DNA from: Anaeramoeba flamelloides
Lineage: Eukaryota > Metamonada > Anaeramoebidae
Length of the DNA stretch: 64,000 nucleotides
Direction: 5' to 3'
Assembly: GCA_027625915.1 (NCBI GenBank)
Contig: JANTQA010000026.1
Location: 2,294,001 to 2,358,000, forward strand
Below the pieces are notes generated by a model. It saw only the letters and a list, made by a program, of their open reading frames with translations. It did not search any database and was not told the DNA's origin. The position numbers and the translations under genes were made by a program. The first letter of the stretch is position 1. The number at the start of each line of letters is the position of its first letter. Shown here piece by piece: positions 43,583 through 53,933 of the stretch.

Positions 43583-44125
43583 AACCATTTTCCAGTCAAA
43601 GGTGTCCAGTTGTATGGAGTAAATTGCAGGTGTCTTAAAAGTGTTTAAATGGATATTAGAAGAAAAAATTTAATTTTGGTAAATTTCAAAATTGAAATCA
43701 TTTTTTCAGATTTCACATTTTGTTTCAAATTTTTATTTTTTCTAATTTTAACTTTTATACATAATTGTTTTGCAAATTTTTTTTTTTTATTTCAAGATCT
43801 ATAGTCGCTTGGTAAAAACATGTTATTTTAATGTCGTTGAAACAGTGAGAATGATTTTATAAAAAGCCATATTGGTTTCTATTGGAATTTTCATTTTGAT
43901 TTTCAATTTTAGATCAAAATGAAAATTGTTGTTTTTCTAAAAAGAGCCTAAAGAATTTGAGTTTTGCAATTTTTAAGAAAATAATAGATTGATTAGATTT
44001 ACTTCATATTGATATCAACTATTTTTTTATGTGTGTTATTCTACTTATCTTTTTTATTAAAATGTAAATTATAAAAAATAATTGATATTTGGAAATTTTT
44101 TTGGTCTACCTTTGTCAAAAAAAAA
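43583..44125. mobile_element. MITE, family C, copy 3
   Basis: Begins AACCATTTTCCAGTCAAAGG after TA (43581-43582), at the end of a CA/TA microsatellite (43551-43582). It then shares the GGATATTAGAAGAAAAA block and the long poly-T patch with the other family C copies. The right end is weak (a CTACCTTTGTCAAAAA string near 44106-44121), so this boundary is approximate. It probably inserted into, or beside, the LINE remnant on its left. Confidence 0.6.
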
Positions 44126-44971
44126 AGTTTCTAAATTCAAATTTTTAGTCTTCTACTTGATACCAGAGTGAAAACTTAATTGAAATACACTGTCTAGTCT
44201 TAAAAAAAAAACTTCAAAGAGGCCCTAATTTAGATAATCCTTGAGCTGTTTGTTTGATCCATAGATTTTAAAATAATTACTCGTACATCAATAGCGCTTC
44301 AATTTAGTCTCTGATTTATTGTTTAGTTTGGTTTTTAAAAAGTCAAGAAAACACAATGACAAAACACATTATCTTTCTAGAGATTGATGGGCAAACACTT
44401 TTTTGTTAGAGTTGAATTCATTATATTGCAATTTATTAATATTCTATTTCGTTTTTGGTTACAGTTTGATTTCCAAAAAGTTGTTTTTATTTTTTAAAAT
44501 TTCTTTTTCCAAAAAATAATTTTCTAGTTATGAACATAATATTTTTTACGATAAAATATGTGTGTTTTACATAAAATAATTGTTTGTTTCGCCTCTTTCA
44601 ACGAAACTAAGTTGCGAAAATTGATTCTCTTTTCAATGGGTTCAAAATTAAAACAAAAGTCTAATTTTAAAATTATTCGGTTTTTTTTTCTCTGAAAAAT
44701 AAAAAGAGGCAATTACAAAAAAAAAAAAACACGATAAATGAAAAATTCATATTTTCAAAAAAAAATCATTGAAAAATTAGCCTCACAGAATACCCATCAT
44801 AATTTTTTGAAAATTAAACTATTTGTTGAAAAGAAAATCAAACTATCAAACAAATTTGGATATTCGTTGGCTTTTTTTCTGAAAAGTTTAAATTTTTCTT
44901 CATTAACATTTTCAAATCTTTTTATTTTTCGTAATAGCCAATCTAATTTGAAATTTTTTTAAAATGAGTTT
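44126..44971. other. Intergenic, no gene seen
   Basis: AT-rich with short frames only. Nothing recognised. Confidence 0.5.
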
Positions 44972-45433
44972 ACTGTTGAGAGAAAAATGTTGGACACAGA
45001 AAAATGGTTGGACAGCAATTTTAATTGGGAACATTACTGAAAATGATTTTTAATTTCTTTCTTTTGTGAAATAACTAAAGAAAATAACAATAATCTACTT
45101 TTTAGAATAACGATTAATGTGATTCTACTTTTTCAAAACCTTATCTCTTATAATCCTAAAGCAAGTTTAAAAATTATCATTTTCATAATTAATAGTAAAC
45201 TTTACTAAAACTAGGATTTTTGTTAAAATAGCATGATCTACTTTAGTTGTCAACCATTCAAATGAGTATTCTACACACACCACAGATTAATGAACTTGTA
45301 ACACCTTTAAACCTGGATTTATATAAAAGTCGCCTAGTTATCAATAGGATTTCGATTTTCAATTTTACTAATGTTCCCAATTAAAAATGGTGTCCAACCA
45401 TTTTTCTGTGTCCAACATTTTTCTTTCAACAGT
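44972..45433. mobile_element. MITE, family A, copy 1
   Basis: A 462-bp element with long terminal inverted repeats. The left end is ACTGTTGAGAGAAAAATGTT and the right end its near-perfect complement. The arms continue through TGGACACAGAAAAATGGTTG to GGGAACATTACTGAAAATGA, nearly 100 bp in all. It is almost identical to 55501-55961. Flanks fit a TA duplication with one base of uncertainty. It is non-coding. Near identity between copies marks this as the youngest family in the window. Confidence 0.8.
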
Positions 45434-45739
45434 TATTGTAAAAAAAAATGTTTGGGATGTTTTTAGGATGTTCAAAAGATGAAATTTTCATTTTTTTTTT
45501 TTGAGTTTTTCCAACAAATCCCTTACTATTATTGCAAAATAAAAAGATTAAAATTTTCTTTCTACTTTCCAAAATTACCACATGCCAAGAATTATCACAA
45601 ATCATCAAAAGTCCAATTATAAAAAGGTTAATTAATCAAACTGATTTATGCAATTAAAATTTTAAAATGGATGATTTTATAACTTTTTTTCTGGAAAAGC
45701 TGAATGAAAATTTTGTTCCATCTATTTTGCAATGTATAG
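45434..45739. other. Intergenic, no gene seen
   Basis: A 306-bp AT-rich spacer between two inverted-repeat elements. The minus frame at 45426-45608 overlaps the element end and has no recognisable content. Confidence 0.5.
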
Positions 45740-46286
45740 TAGGGCTTGTAATCACTGAAATAATAAAAAAGATTGTCTTGTGTAGGGTATGGTAACTTGT
45801 TAATTTGGTTCAAAGCTGATCGATCTGGGACTTGGTATTATTTTTAATAGTGGTTCAAAAATGGCAATTTTTGACGATTTATTTTTTTTTTTTTTCCGAA
45901 ATCTGAACTGAAGAGTCTAAGGCTAATAAGCTGGATAGTTATTTAAGAATGAATTTTGATTTTTGTGTTTTCAATTGTGTTTGGTTATATTTGAAGGTTT
46001 TTAAAAAATTTATTTTTTTTCATTTAGTAATTGAGTAAAAGGGGAAAGAATTTTTCTATTGACAACACAAAAATCAAACTTTATTCTAATTTACCTACCA
46101 ATCTTTTAGTCTTCAATTTGGATTTCTTAAAAAAAAAAAAATAAATCGTCAAAAATTGCCATTTTTGAACCACTATTAAAACCCATATGAAGTCCCAGAT
46201 CGATCAGCAAAGAACCAAATCAACAAGTTGCCACACCATACACAAGAAAACCTTTTTTCAAATTTTAGGGATTGTAAACCTTAAAC
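45740..46286. mobile_element. Foldback element, family I
   Basis: Two arms of about 165-180 bp face each other around a core of about 200 bp. The inner 120 bp of each arm are nearly perfect, with blocks GCTGATCGATCTGGGACTT, AATAGTGGTTCAAAAATGG and CAATTTTTGACGATTTATTT on the left and their complements on the right. The outer parts (GGGCTTGTAATCACTGAAA against a diverged GGTTTACAATCCCTAAAA) are more decayed. One copy only. It has no coding capacity, and the target duplication was not resolved. Confidence 0.7.
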
Positions 46287-47463
46287 AATCAAAAAAAAAA
46301 ATGATGTAAAATTTTTCTCTTGTGATAAAAAGTGATCCAAACCAAAAAATCGAAGAATAAACAAAAAGAAGAAAAATATTTGTATTTAGATGAAAAACGG
46401 GCATCAGAAGAACAATTTGGACTTTTTAATTTTCAAAAATGAAAAATGGTGTTTTAATTAGTAAGAAAATATCAAAACTAAAAAAAGAAAAAAGAAAAAG
46501 AAAAGAGAAAAAAGAAAAAGAAAGTGAAAACAAAAAAATTTACTTTTTTTATAGACAAAACGGCTGAAAGATCGAAGAGAAATCAAATTGGAAGAAAACT
46601 TTTTTGGAGACTGTGCTATCTTAACGAGACTAAACATATGATCTTATTTCAAAAACAAATAAGAAGACTGGAAAAAAATGAAATATTTTATCCCTGATTC
46701 AAGCATTAATTCAAATCTAATAACCGGATAGTACTTGGTATTTCTTTTTTTTTTATTATTCCTGTCTATTTATTTATTGAACTTTCATTAATTTGTTATT
46801 TTTATAAATTTTGGTAATGATGAAATATCAATTAAAGACTTCTAGGTTACAAAACTAGTAAGCTACGAGAAGTGTTAAAAACGATCATTCAAATTGTTTC
46901 AAAGAGTCACCAAACAATGTGAGCAAATATTTACTTTAACTTTATATTAATGAGTTTATTGGAATATCGTGCAAAATAATCTAACAATTTTTTCATATTT
47001 GTATTTTGTGAACCAAGTGCAACATTCTAAACAGCTAACCTTTACAATTTACAAAAAAAAATATGAGGCAATTGTTAATTCAAACATAATCATTTTAAAT
47101 CCACAAAAACGAACTGTTTTCCAAATAATTAAGAATAAGTGTTGTTTTATCATCCCAAATCATTGTTCTTCATACTAAATTTGGAATTTCAATGATACAT
47201 TATATTTCAAGTCAACAAAGAAATTGTGACACTTGTTTGGGTCTCGTTATGTGAACAATTAGATAATCTAAACTTATTTGAAAAACATTTGAACAATATT
47301 TTTATCTGTTATTAAATTCTAACAGGAACAAAGTTTTGGAAATTTGTAATCTTTTTACACTTTTAAAGACTTTCACAAGAAGAAATTTCAAATTAATTTG
47401 TTGAGAAAACCATTTTTTTTCATTTAAAATCTCTTTTTGAATCACGTACAAATAATTCATAAA
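46287..47463. other. Intergenic upstream of the eL31 gene
   Basis: Purine-rich tract at about 46480-46530, then AT-rich sequence. It should include the eL31 promoter, but no element was recognised. The frame at 46969-47178 has no family match. Confidence 0.5.
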
Positions 47464-48081
47464 ATGTCTCAAAAATCAAAAAACTGGAAAGACAAAAAAC
47501 CAAAAGCTGAAATTGTAACAAGGGAATACACTATCCACTTACACAAATTATTACATAACGTGTAAAAACCATACCTTTTTTGTTTGTCTTCCCGCAGAAC
47601 AATAAAATTCTGAAGCTTTTTATTTTTTTTTTTTTTATATTTTTCTCTTTTTATTAGTTCCTATAAACGAAGAGCACCAAAAGCTATTAAAGTGATTAAA
47701 CAATTCACAAATAGAGAAATGGGAACAAAAGATGTTCGAGTAGATCCAGAAGTCAACAAAGTAATTTTTTAATATTTTTTTTTTTCTTTTCCAAATTTGG
47801 TTGAAATTTGCTTTTTTTTTTTTTTTTTTCTTTCTTTTAATCATGACACAACATTTTTCTGAATTGAATACTCAACCATTTGAACAACCTTTAATCAACT
47901 TAATTATCCAACCTTATAGTTTATCTGGTCGAAAGGTATCAAAAATGTTCCATTCAGAATTAGAGTAAGGTTAGAAAGACAAATCAATGAAGACGAAGAA
48001 GCCAAAGAAAGATTATACACACGTGTTACATATGTACCAACAAAAAACTTTAAAGGACTTACCACTAAAGTCATCAATTAA
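47464..48081 (+). CDS. rpl31: Ribosomal protein eL31, three exons
   Basis: The only supported plus-strand gene. Exons are 47464-47561, 47658-47760 and 47920-48081, with introns of 96 and 159 nt that start GTAAAA and GTAATT and end TTATTAG and CTTATAG. The spliced frame gives 120 residues: [12 protein letters not shown]…, [48 protein letters not shown], then [19 protein letters not shown] and [16 protein letters not shown]. This matches human RPL31 from the VTREYTINIHKR block to the end without a gap larger than a few residues. eL31 sits on the large subunit near the peptide exit tunnel. The exons are too short to appear as long open frames, yet phase, junctions and homology all agree. Confidence 0.95.
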
Positions 48082-48861
48082 ATTAATCACAAAAAAACCA
48101 ACTTACTTTTTTCTTTTAAAGCTCATAAAAGCAAATATCAACTTTAAAATTCCAAGTCTTTAGTTTTCATAAGAATGATAAACAAGTTTTTCCAATTGTC
48201 ACGATTTAAAGAAAGTTAAAACTTTTGCGAGTCAGCTTATACAACAAAACAAAATTTATCCCTAGAATAAATATTATTTTTTCTTTTTTCTTTTTAGTGA
48301 ATTTTGAAAAAATGTTTCTTCATTTTAAAATTAATGTTTTTTTTTGCACTTGTTTGTTTTAAAAAAGTGAGGATCAAAAGTTTTAAAAATTACCTAAAAG
48401 CTTTTTAGTTCACCCTTTTAAACTATGTGGGTAAACCTTTTTTAAAATCGGAGTACTCACTTTTTTAACATATTGATATATTCACAAAAATGTTTTTAAT
48501 TTTTTTGCTCAATTTCCTATTTTTAAAAATGATTTGATGAGCTTTGAAGAAAGAATTTTATTGGTTGAAGTACAAAGAAAACTTGGAAATCAGTTGACAA
48601 CAAGGCTTGAGTTCAAAAAAAAAATGTATTTGAAGTTTTTTACCAAGACAGAAAAAAATGGAAATTGTACTAAAAGGTTTAAAACCTTTTTTGAATTTAT
48701 CAATATATGTTTGAAATTATATTTTTTGATACTGCCCAACCAAATTATAAAACTCAAAATTTTCTCTCAAAGTTCAATAAGAAATCTAAACTCAAATCTC
48801 TAAAATATCATTTCTTATTAGGGTTTGGAAAGATCTTTATGCTTTTTCTAAACTAATAATA
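48082..48861. other. Intergenic downstream of eL31
   Basis: AT-rich. A plus frame at 48534-48803 has a less biased start (MSFEERILLVEVQRKLG) but fades into low complexity and matches nothing I know. Confidence 0.45.
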
Positions 48862-49371
48862 CAGCCGTTCCAAACCTACCGTGAAATTTGACAGACATAG
48901 AAATTGATTTTTTTGTCTCTGTTAAAATACAAAAAAAAAATCTTCGGTTATACGCTATCATATACATTTTATGGTTTGACATAGGTTTTTTAAAAAAATT
49001 TCAAATTTAAATGAATGAGAAAAAAAAACTGTTGTTTTTGAAACAAATTCAAAAATTCAAAACAAAGATCGAAGATCAAATTTGATGATTTCTTTAAAAT
49101 GGTCTCGCATTTTGATTTTAAGGCCTTTAGAAATAAAGGATCCACCAAAAACCTGAAAATTTTTATAAATTATTAATCATTCAGAAAGTTTATATACAAA
49201 AAATCAAATTTTCGTATTTTCTCTATTGGAAATTTTGGTTCTATTATAAAATTTCACAGTTTGTAATAGGCTATCACATAACCATAAAATCCCGTCATAA
49301 AAAGTCAAGTATGATAAAGAAAATGAATTTTCTGTTTATCATCGATTTCGTAGGTAGGGTTGGAACGGCTG
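48862..49371. mobile_element. MITE, family D, copy 3
   Basis: A 510-bp TA-flanked element (48860-48861 and 49372-49373). The left end is CAGCCGTTCCAAACCTACCG and the right end the complement of CAGCCGTTCCAACCCTACC. Blocks inside, such as ATCACATAACCATAAAATC, recur in the half copy at 49783-49925. It is non-coding. Confidence 0.75.
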
Positions 49372-49782
49372 TATACAAAACAATTCTGGAACTTGAAATA
49401 AAAATTTTAATTTACTGTTGTCTTCAAATTGAAAAAATAAATTTAATCTCAACAGTTCAATAAGAAAAAGTTAAATTATATCAAGATTTTCATTTTATAA
49501 TCAGCTCATGTAACATCTTTGAGTTTTTTTCATTATGATTTGAGGTAAAAATATTTTGGGGCTTGAAATAAAAATGTTTCATTTATTAATTGGAAAATAA
49601 ATACATTAATTATTGACTATTTCTGAAAATTTATAGCACAATTTAGCATCCAAACACAATTAAAGAGCGAAACACAAAATTTATGTTTCCATTTGACCAA
49701 GTTACTAATTATTATTTGAGATACGGTTGGATTGGGTTTGTAATTGTTCTCACCTGAAGAATTGGGATACTTTGGTTGACTA

Positions 49783-49925
49783 AAGCAGTTCCAAATCTAC
49801 TGTGAAATCTATTATAAACCGAAAATTCATTTTCTATCTGACACTTTCCTTTATATGATACGATTTTATGGTTATATGATATCCTATTATAAACCGTGAA
49901 ATTTTTGATATCAATTAAAAAATTT
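49783..49925. mobile_element. MITE, family D, half copy
   Basis: After TA (49781-49782), it reads AAGCAGTTCCAAATCTACTG and continues with a segment that matches the complement of 49230-49371, including GATTTTATGGTTATATGATA. It stops just before copy 4 begins at 49946. The right half is missing or was replaced by that copy. Confidence 0.55.
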
Positions 49926-49945
49926 TTAATAGAAAAAAAAATTTA

Positions 49946-50346
49946 CAGTCTATCCGAGGCTATGGAAATTTTTCTCAATATCAAATTTCGATGTTGTGAT
50001 AGATTTTTAAATCTAACAATATAAGAATAAGAAAGCTCATATTGAAAAAACAATTTCCTAAGTGAGCCAATATTCAAGAATTTTTTCTGATTTTCAAAAA
50101 ATAAATTGTCTGAACCCAAAATGACTCTAAACATCAAAAATTCAATGAGAAACCACAAAAAATTTACTCTTAAAATAAATGAATTTATTTTTCGATCACA
50201 TTAGAAGTTTTTTTTTCACATCAAACTCATTTCTGAAAAAAATTTTCAATATGAGCTTTCTTATTCTTATATTGTTAGATTTAAAAATCTATATCAATAT
50301 CAAAATTAGATATTGAAAAAATATCATGGTAGCCTTGGAACAGCTG
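49946..50346. mobile_element. MITE, family D, copy 4 (strong palindrome)
   Basis: A 401-bp element between TA dinucleotides (49944-49945 and 50347-50348). The ends CAGTCTATCCGAGGCTATGG and the complement of CAGCTGTTCCAAGGCTACC are diverged. Inside, arms of about 80 bp are close to perfect: GATTTTTAAATCTAACAATA, then TAAGAATAAGAAAGCTCATA, each with its complement on the right. The inner arms are better preserved than the ends. Confidence 0.75.
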
Positions 50347-50457
50347 TATTTGAATTTTTCACTACAGATATTCTAAATGATAAATAATTTTGAAAAATAT
50401 TACATATTTATATGGATCTTCAATTTCTACAAACCGAAAAATCAAAAGGTAATACTA

Positions 50458-51151
50458 AACTATTTTTCAGTCAAAGTGGCCCAGTTGTAATGGGTGAAAT
50501 ACATGTGTTTAAAGGGTTTGCATAGATATTAGAAGAAAAATTTTATTTTGGAAATTTTCAAAATTGAAATCATTTTTTCACATTTTTACATATTTTTACT
50601 TGATTTTTTTTTTAAAATGTAATTCAGTTGCAATTATTTTTTTATTGCAAGATCAATGTCACTTAGTAAAAATGTGTTATTCTAAGGTTATTGAAACCAT
50701 GGGAATGAATGTTGAGAAATCATATTGATTTATATTGGAATTCTATTTATTTTGATCATGATATTTGTTTAATAAATGTGAAAAATTTTCACTTCATTTT
50801 CATTTCCTTTTTCAAATAGAGACCACAAATACCAACACACTTCCTTTGGGAGCTATGCTTGTAAAAGAAAAGTATGGAAAACGAAGTGAAAATTGTTCTC
50901 ATATTTATTATTCAAATGCCAGTAGAAGCTCAAAACGAACACTATTGTTTTTCTCAATGAGGGCCCTAAGAATTTGAGTTTTTCGATTTTTAAGAAAATA
51001 TATTGATTAATTAGTTTTCTTTCAGACATGTATCAACAATTCTTTGATGTGTATTATTCTGTTTATTTCTTATTTGCTCTTCAAAGGCCAATTATAAATA
51101 ATAATTATTATTTCGTAAAAATGTTTAAACCACTTTGACTGAAATTAGGTT
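50458..51151. mobile_element. MITE, family C, copy 4 (best ends)
   Basis: A 694-bp element with clear inverted repeats: AACTATTTTTCAGTCAAAGT on the left and the complement of AACCTAATTTCAGTCAAAGT on the right, each next to TA (50456-50457 and 51152-51153). It defines the ends of family C. The interior contains the same blocks as copies 1, 2, 3 and 5. The plus frame at 50765-50977 lies wholly inside it and is incidental. Confidence 0.75.
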
Positions 51152-52025
51152 TAGATAACAAATTGTAAAAGAACTATTTTTAAGAGTTAAATAATTGTTT
51201 TTTTTTTTTTGGGTCACACTGTTTTAAATTAAGTTCAAAATCTATTGAGAAATATTCATCATTGAATTCAGATCTTTTTGTTTAAACTTACCAAAAACAA
51301 TAATTTTTTTTCAAAAAACCTCACATTTTATTCATTATAATAACTTGGCATTTAGAAGAATATAAGAAGGTATTCACACCTTTCCTTAATATTTTTTTTA
51401 ATGACCTTTACTGTCTATTAATTGTTATCATAAATATAATATTTTTATCCACATTTACCTTTATAAAAGAAAAATTATATTGATAAAAATCTTACATTAC
51501 CAAAATTAAATAATATTTAAAATTCTGAATTGAAAATTTATTTATTAGCTTTCATTATTTTCAGAACCTTTAAATTTATAAAAAAAACAAAATATAATTT
51601 AAAAAACAATCTGATAATTCAATTTTCTTTTTTTTTTTTTTTTTTTTTCTTTCAAATTTTACATTTTTACAATAGGTATATAATTATACATTTCTAAACT
51701 TTTGAATTATTAAAATTATATGATCAGAAAAAAAAATACACTTTTAGGAATACAAAAACCATTTAAAAAATATTTATATAGTTGTTTTCAAAGAGTGTAC
51801 CAAAAGTTTTGTCAAATATTACAAAAACTCTTTAAAACATTTAATTAGAGAGTTTGAAGTTCCAATGATAAAATTTTGAACCCACACATTTTTTCAAATA
51901 GCTGTATCAAAAACACATAATTCTGAAAACAAAAAAAAAAACCCACAATTTTACAAATAATTTTTTTAGTATATTGTCACACTAAAATTATTTTTTGTAT
52001 TCCCTTTTTTTTATTTTGTCCAAAC
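51152..52025. other. Intergenic downstream of the tweety-like gene
   Basis: AT-rich with a long poly-T run (51628-51648). No gene or element recognised. Confidence 0.5.
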
Positions 52026-53933
52026 TCAAATAAACATTTTTTTTCTAGAATATTGAGATTTCTTAGTTTTCTTTTTAACCCTATGACTCAACTTTTCTGT
52101 ATTATTAAGCCTTTGGCTATTATCGTTATTTTTATTAAGGATTGTACTTTCATCATTGTTCCCATTATTTTCGACTGGCAAAGGAATCAAAACATTTTTG
52201 TGAATTTGACTGTTATCATTAATAGTTGTTTGTTTGATTTCTAGACTTGTTAATAGAGGGATTTTTTCAGAATCGATGAATCTTTTGATATTTTTTGAGA
52301 AATGGATCGAAGCAAAGGCGAATATTAGCAGAAGGAAAGTGAACAATGATGAAGATATGATAATTAATTCGATTGATTGGAAGGTTGTTTTGCAAATTGA
52401 GTTTGTAACAGATCCCCATGAGTCCTTTACAAGTGAACAGTTTAGAAGGAGACTAACCTCTGAAAGCAAATTTGTTGATTTTAAAAAGACTTGCTTGGAT
52501 TCGAGATATTTTTTGCATAGAGACGAGAATAATTCGAATTTGTTTCCGTTTGAGCATTGTTCAATTGTGTCGATTCTTAAGCATTGGCTTTTGTCCCAAA
52601 CTAGATTAGTGGGGCAAGAAGCTTGGGATTTTTCGCCACAGTCATGTGGCTTGAAAGGTGTATTAGGTTCATAGCACCCCTTTTCAAAATTTGGTATTAA
52701 CTCTCTGTCCCATTGAATAAAGGGGTTCTTTGATTTGATTAAGCTACAATGGAAATTGGTTGTTAAACATTCGAGGTTTCCCTGAGTTGTGATATATTTA
52801 AACACGCAAAGACTTTCAATTGAAAAGCAGCCATAAAATTTTCCTAAATTGATATATTTTTTGCAAGGCTCTAAAAAATCAGAAAATTCAGCAACATCCC
52901 CACAGCCAAGATAAGAATCCAAGGCCTTTTCTGCTTCCCCCTTTGGCCCAACCTCATAGCACGAGTCGCTAACAAAGACCATGCCTCCGATATGGAATGA
53001 AACAATTAGCCAGAGAATTGAACCAAAAACAAAGGACGCAATACCAACAAACCGCAATATTTTTTTCGTTTTGTGGGAAATTCCTTGTTTTGTTTGCTTG
53101 ATGAGCAAAAGAAAAGTAAAGGAAATTAATACGATAACTAATGTAAAAAATATAATCACCAAAGTTTCGCGAATGTTATTATAGTGGTCGAACTGCTTCT
53201 TGATCTGTTCAGTTTTCCGAGTGAAATTTTCTGTTGATTTGATGACTGAATCGAAATTCAAATTTGAATTGAACTCCCTTAAGGTTTTGTCAATATTACT
53301 CACAATGCTCTTTAATTCTTTCGACTGCTTGAGAATTGTTGAATTGACTTCACAAACACCCCTTGAAACCAATTTTGATCCAATAATTACAAAGCAATAT
53401 GACAAGAGCGTAAGAAGAAAAAACAAAATCAAAAAGATCCTGAGAAATGGTTTGGTTCTGATTTTGGTTCTTCTCTTGCTTTTCTTCTTAATTAGTGGCT
53501 TTTTTTCATTTTCATTTGCATTTTCGTTTTCTTGTATATTTTCTGTTTGTTTTTCTTTTTCTTTTTTTTTTTTTTTTACTCTTTGTAATTGATCAGAAAT
53601 ATGTCTTAGATGAATTTTGTAAAAAAAAGAACAGCAATTTGGTGTGAAGGAGTAATTTAAACGTGATTTGACTTTGTGGAGTAGTGGGTTAAAACAAGCC
53701 CAAAACAAAAAAAATATCAAACAAAATAGGCTGATAATTGAAAACAATAAAATGATCGTCAGAAGTGATGAAAAATAATTGTCCCAATGGCATTTTGAGT
53801 CGGAATAATTACAAATTCGGTTGTTTATCCTTTCTCCTTTTAAGTTCATTCTTTTCCACGAGTGCACCCATTGTGGATCTCCAGAATTGTAACCCAGGAC
53901 TAGTAACATAATAAGTAGAAAATAAATTTTCAT
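52026..53933 (-). CDS. Tweety-like multi-pass membrane protein
   Basis: 635 residues from the ATG at 53931-53933, which starts a signal peptide (MKIYFLLIMLLVLGYNSG). The open frame extends 18 codons upstream, but that extension is basic and precedes the signal peptide. Membrane segments (numbered from this start) lie at about 55-80, 158-187, 257-280, 294-318 and 535-558, giving five passes after the signal peptide. A coiled-coil-like loop rich in N-glycosylation sites lies between segments 2 and 3, and a long Cys-rich ectodomain (about 14 Cys, 320-530) between 4 and 5. A short Lys-rich, charged loop follows segment 1. This topology, with a Cys-rich loop between the last two passes, resembles tweety homologues (TTYH) and the related prominins. 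Tweety proteins are plasma-membrane proteins once thought to be chloride channels. Sequence motifs are too weak to be sure. The C-terminal tail is polar and basic. Confidence 0.55.
   Translation of the reverse strand: MKIYFLLIMLLVLGYNSGDPQWVHSWKRMNLKGERINNRICNYSDSKCHWDNYFSSLLTIILLFSIISLFCLIFFLFWACFNPLLHKVKSRLNYSFTPNCCSFFYKIHLRHISDQLQRVKKKKKEKEKQTENIQENENANENEKKPLIKKKSKRRTKIRTKPFLRIFLILFFLLTLLSYCFVIIGSKLVSRGVCEVNSTILKQSKELKSIVSNIDKTLREFNSNLNFDSVIKSTENFTRKTEQIKKQFDHYNNIRETLVIIFFTLVIVLISFTFLLLIKQTKQGISHKTKKILRFVGIASFVFGSILWLIVSFHIGGMVFVSDSCYEVGPKGEAEKALDSYLGCGDVAEFSDFLEPCKKYINLGKFYGCFSIESLCVFKYITTQGNLECLTTNFHCSLIKSKNPFIQWDRELIPNFEKGCYEPNTPFKPHDCGEKSQASCPTNLVWDKSQCLRIDTIEQCSNGNKFELFSSLCKKYLESKQVFLKSTNLLSEVSLLLNCSLVKDSWGSVTNSICKTTFQSIELIIISSSLFTFLLLIFAFASIHFSKNIKRFIDSEKIPLLTSLEIKQTTINDNSQIHKNVLIPLPVENNGNNDESTILNKNNDNSQRLNNTEKLSHRVKKKTKKSQYSRKKMFI

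Noticed and set aside
48534-48803. 89-codon plus frame beginning MSFEERILLVEVQRKLG
   Set aside because: Only the first third is less AT-biased; no family recognised, no splice partner, and it fades into low complexity.
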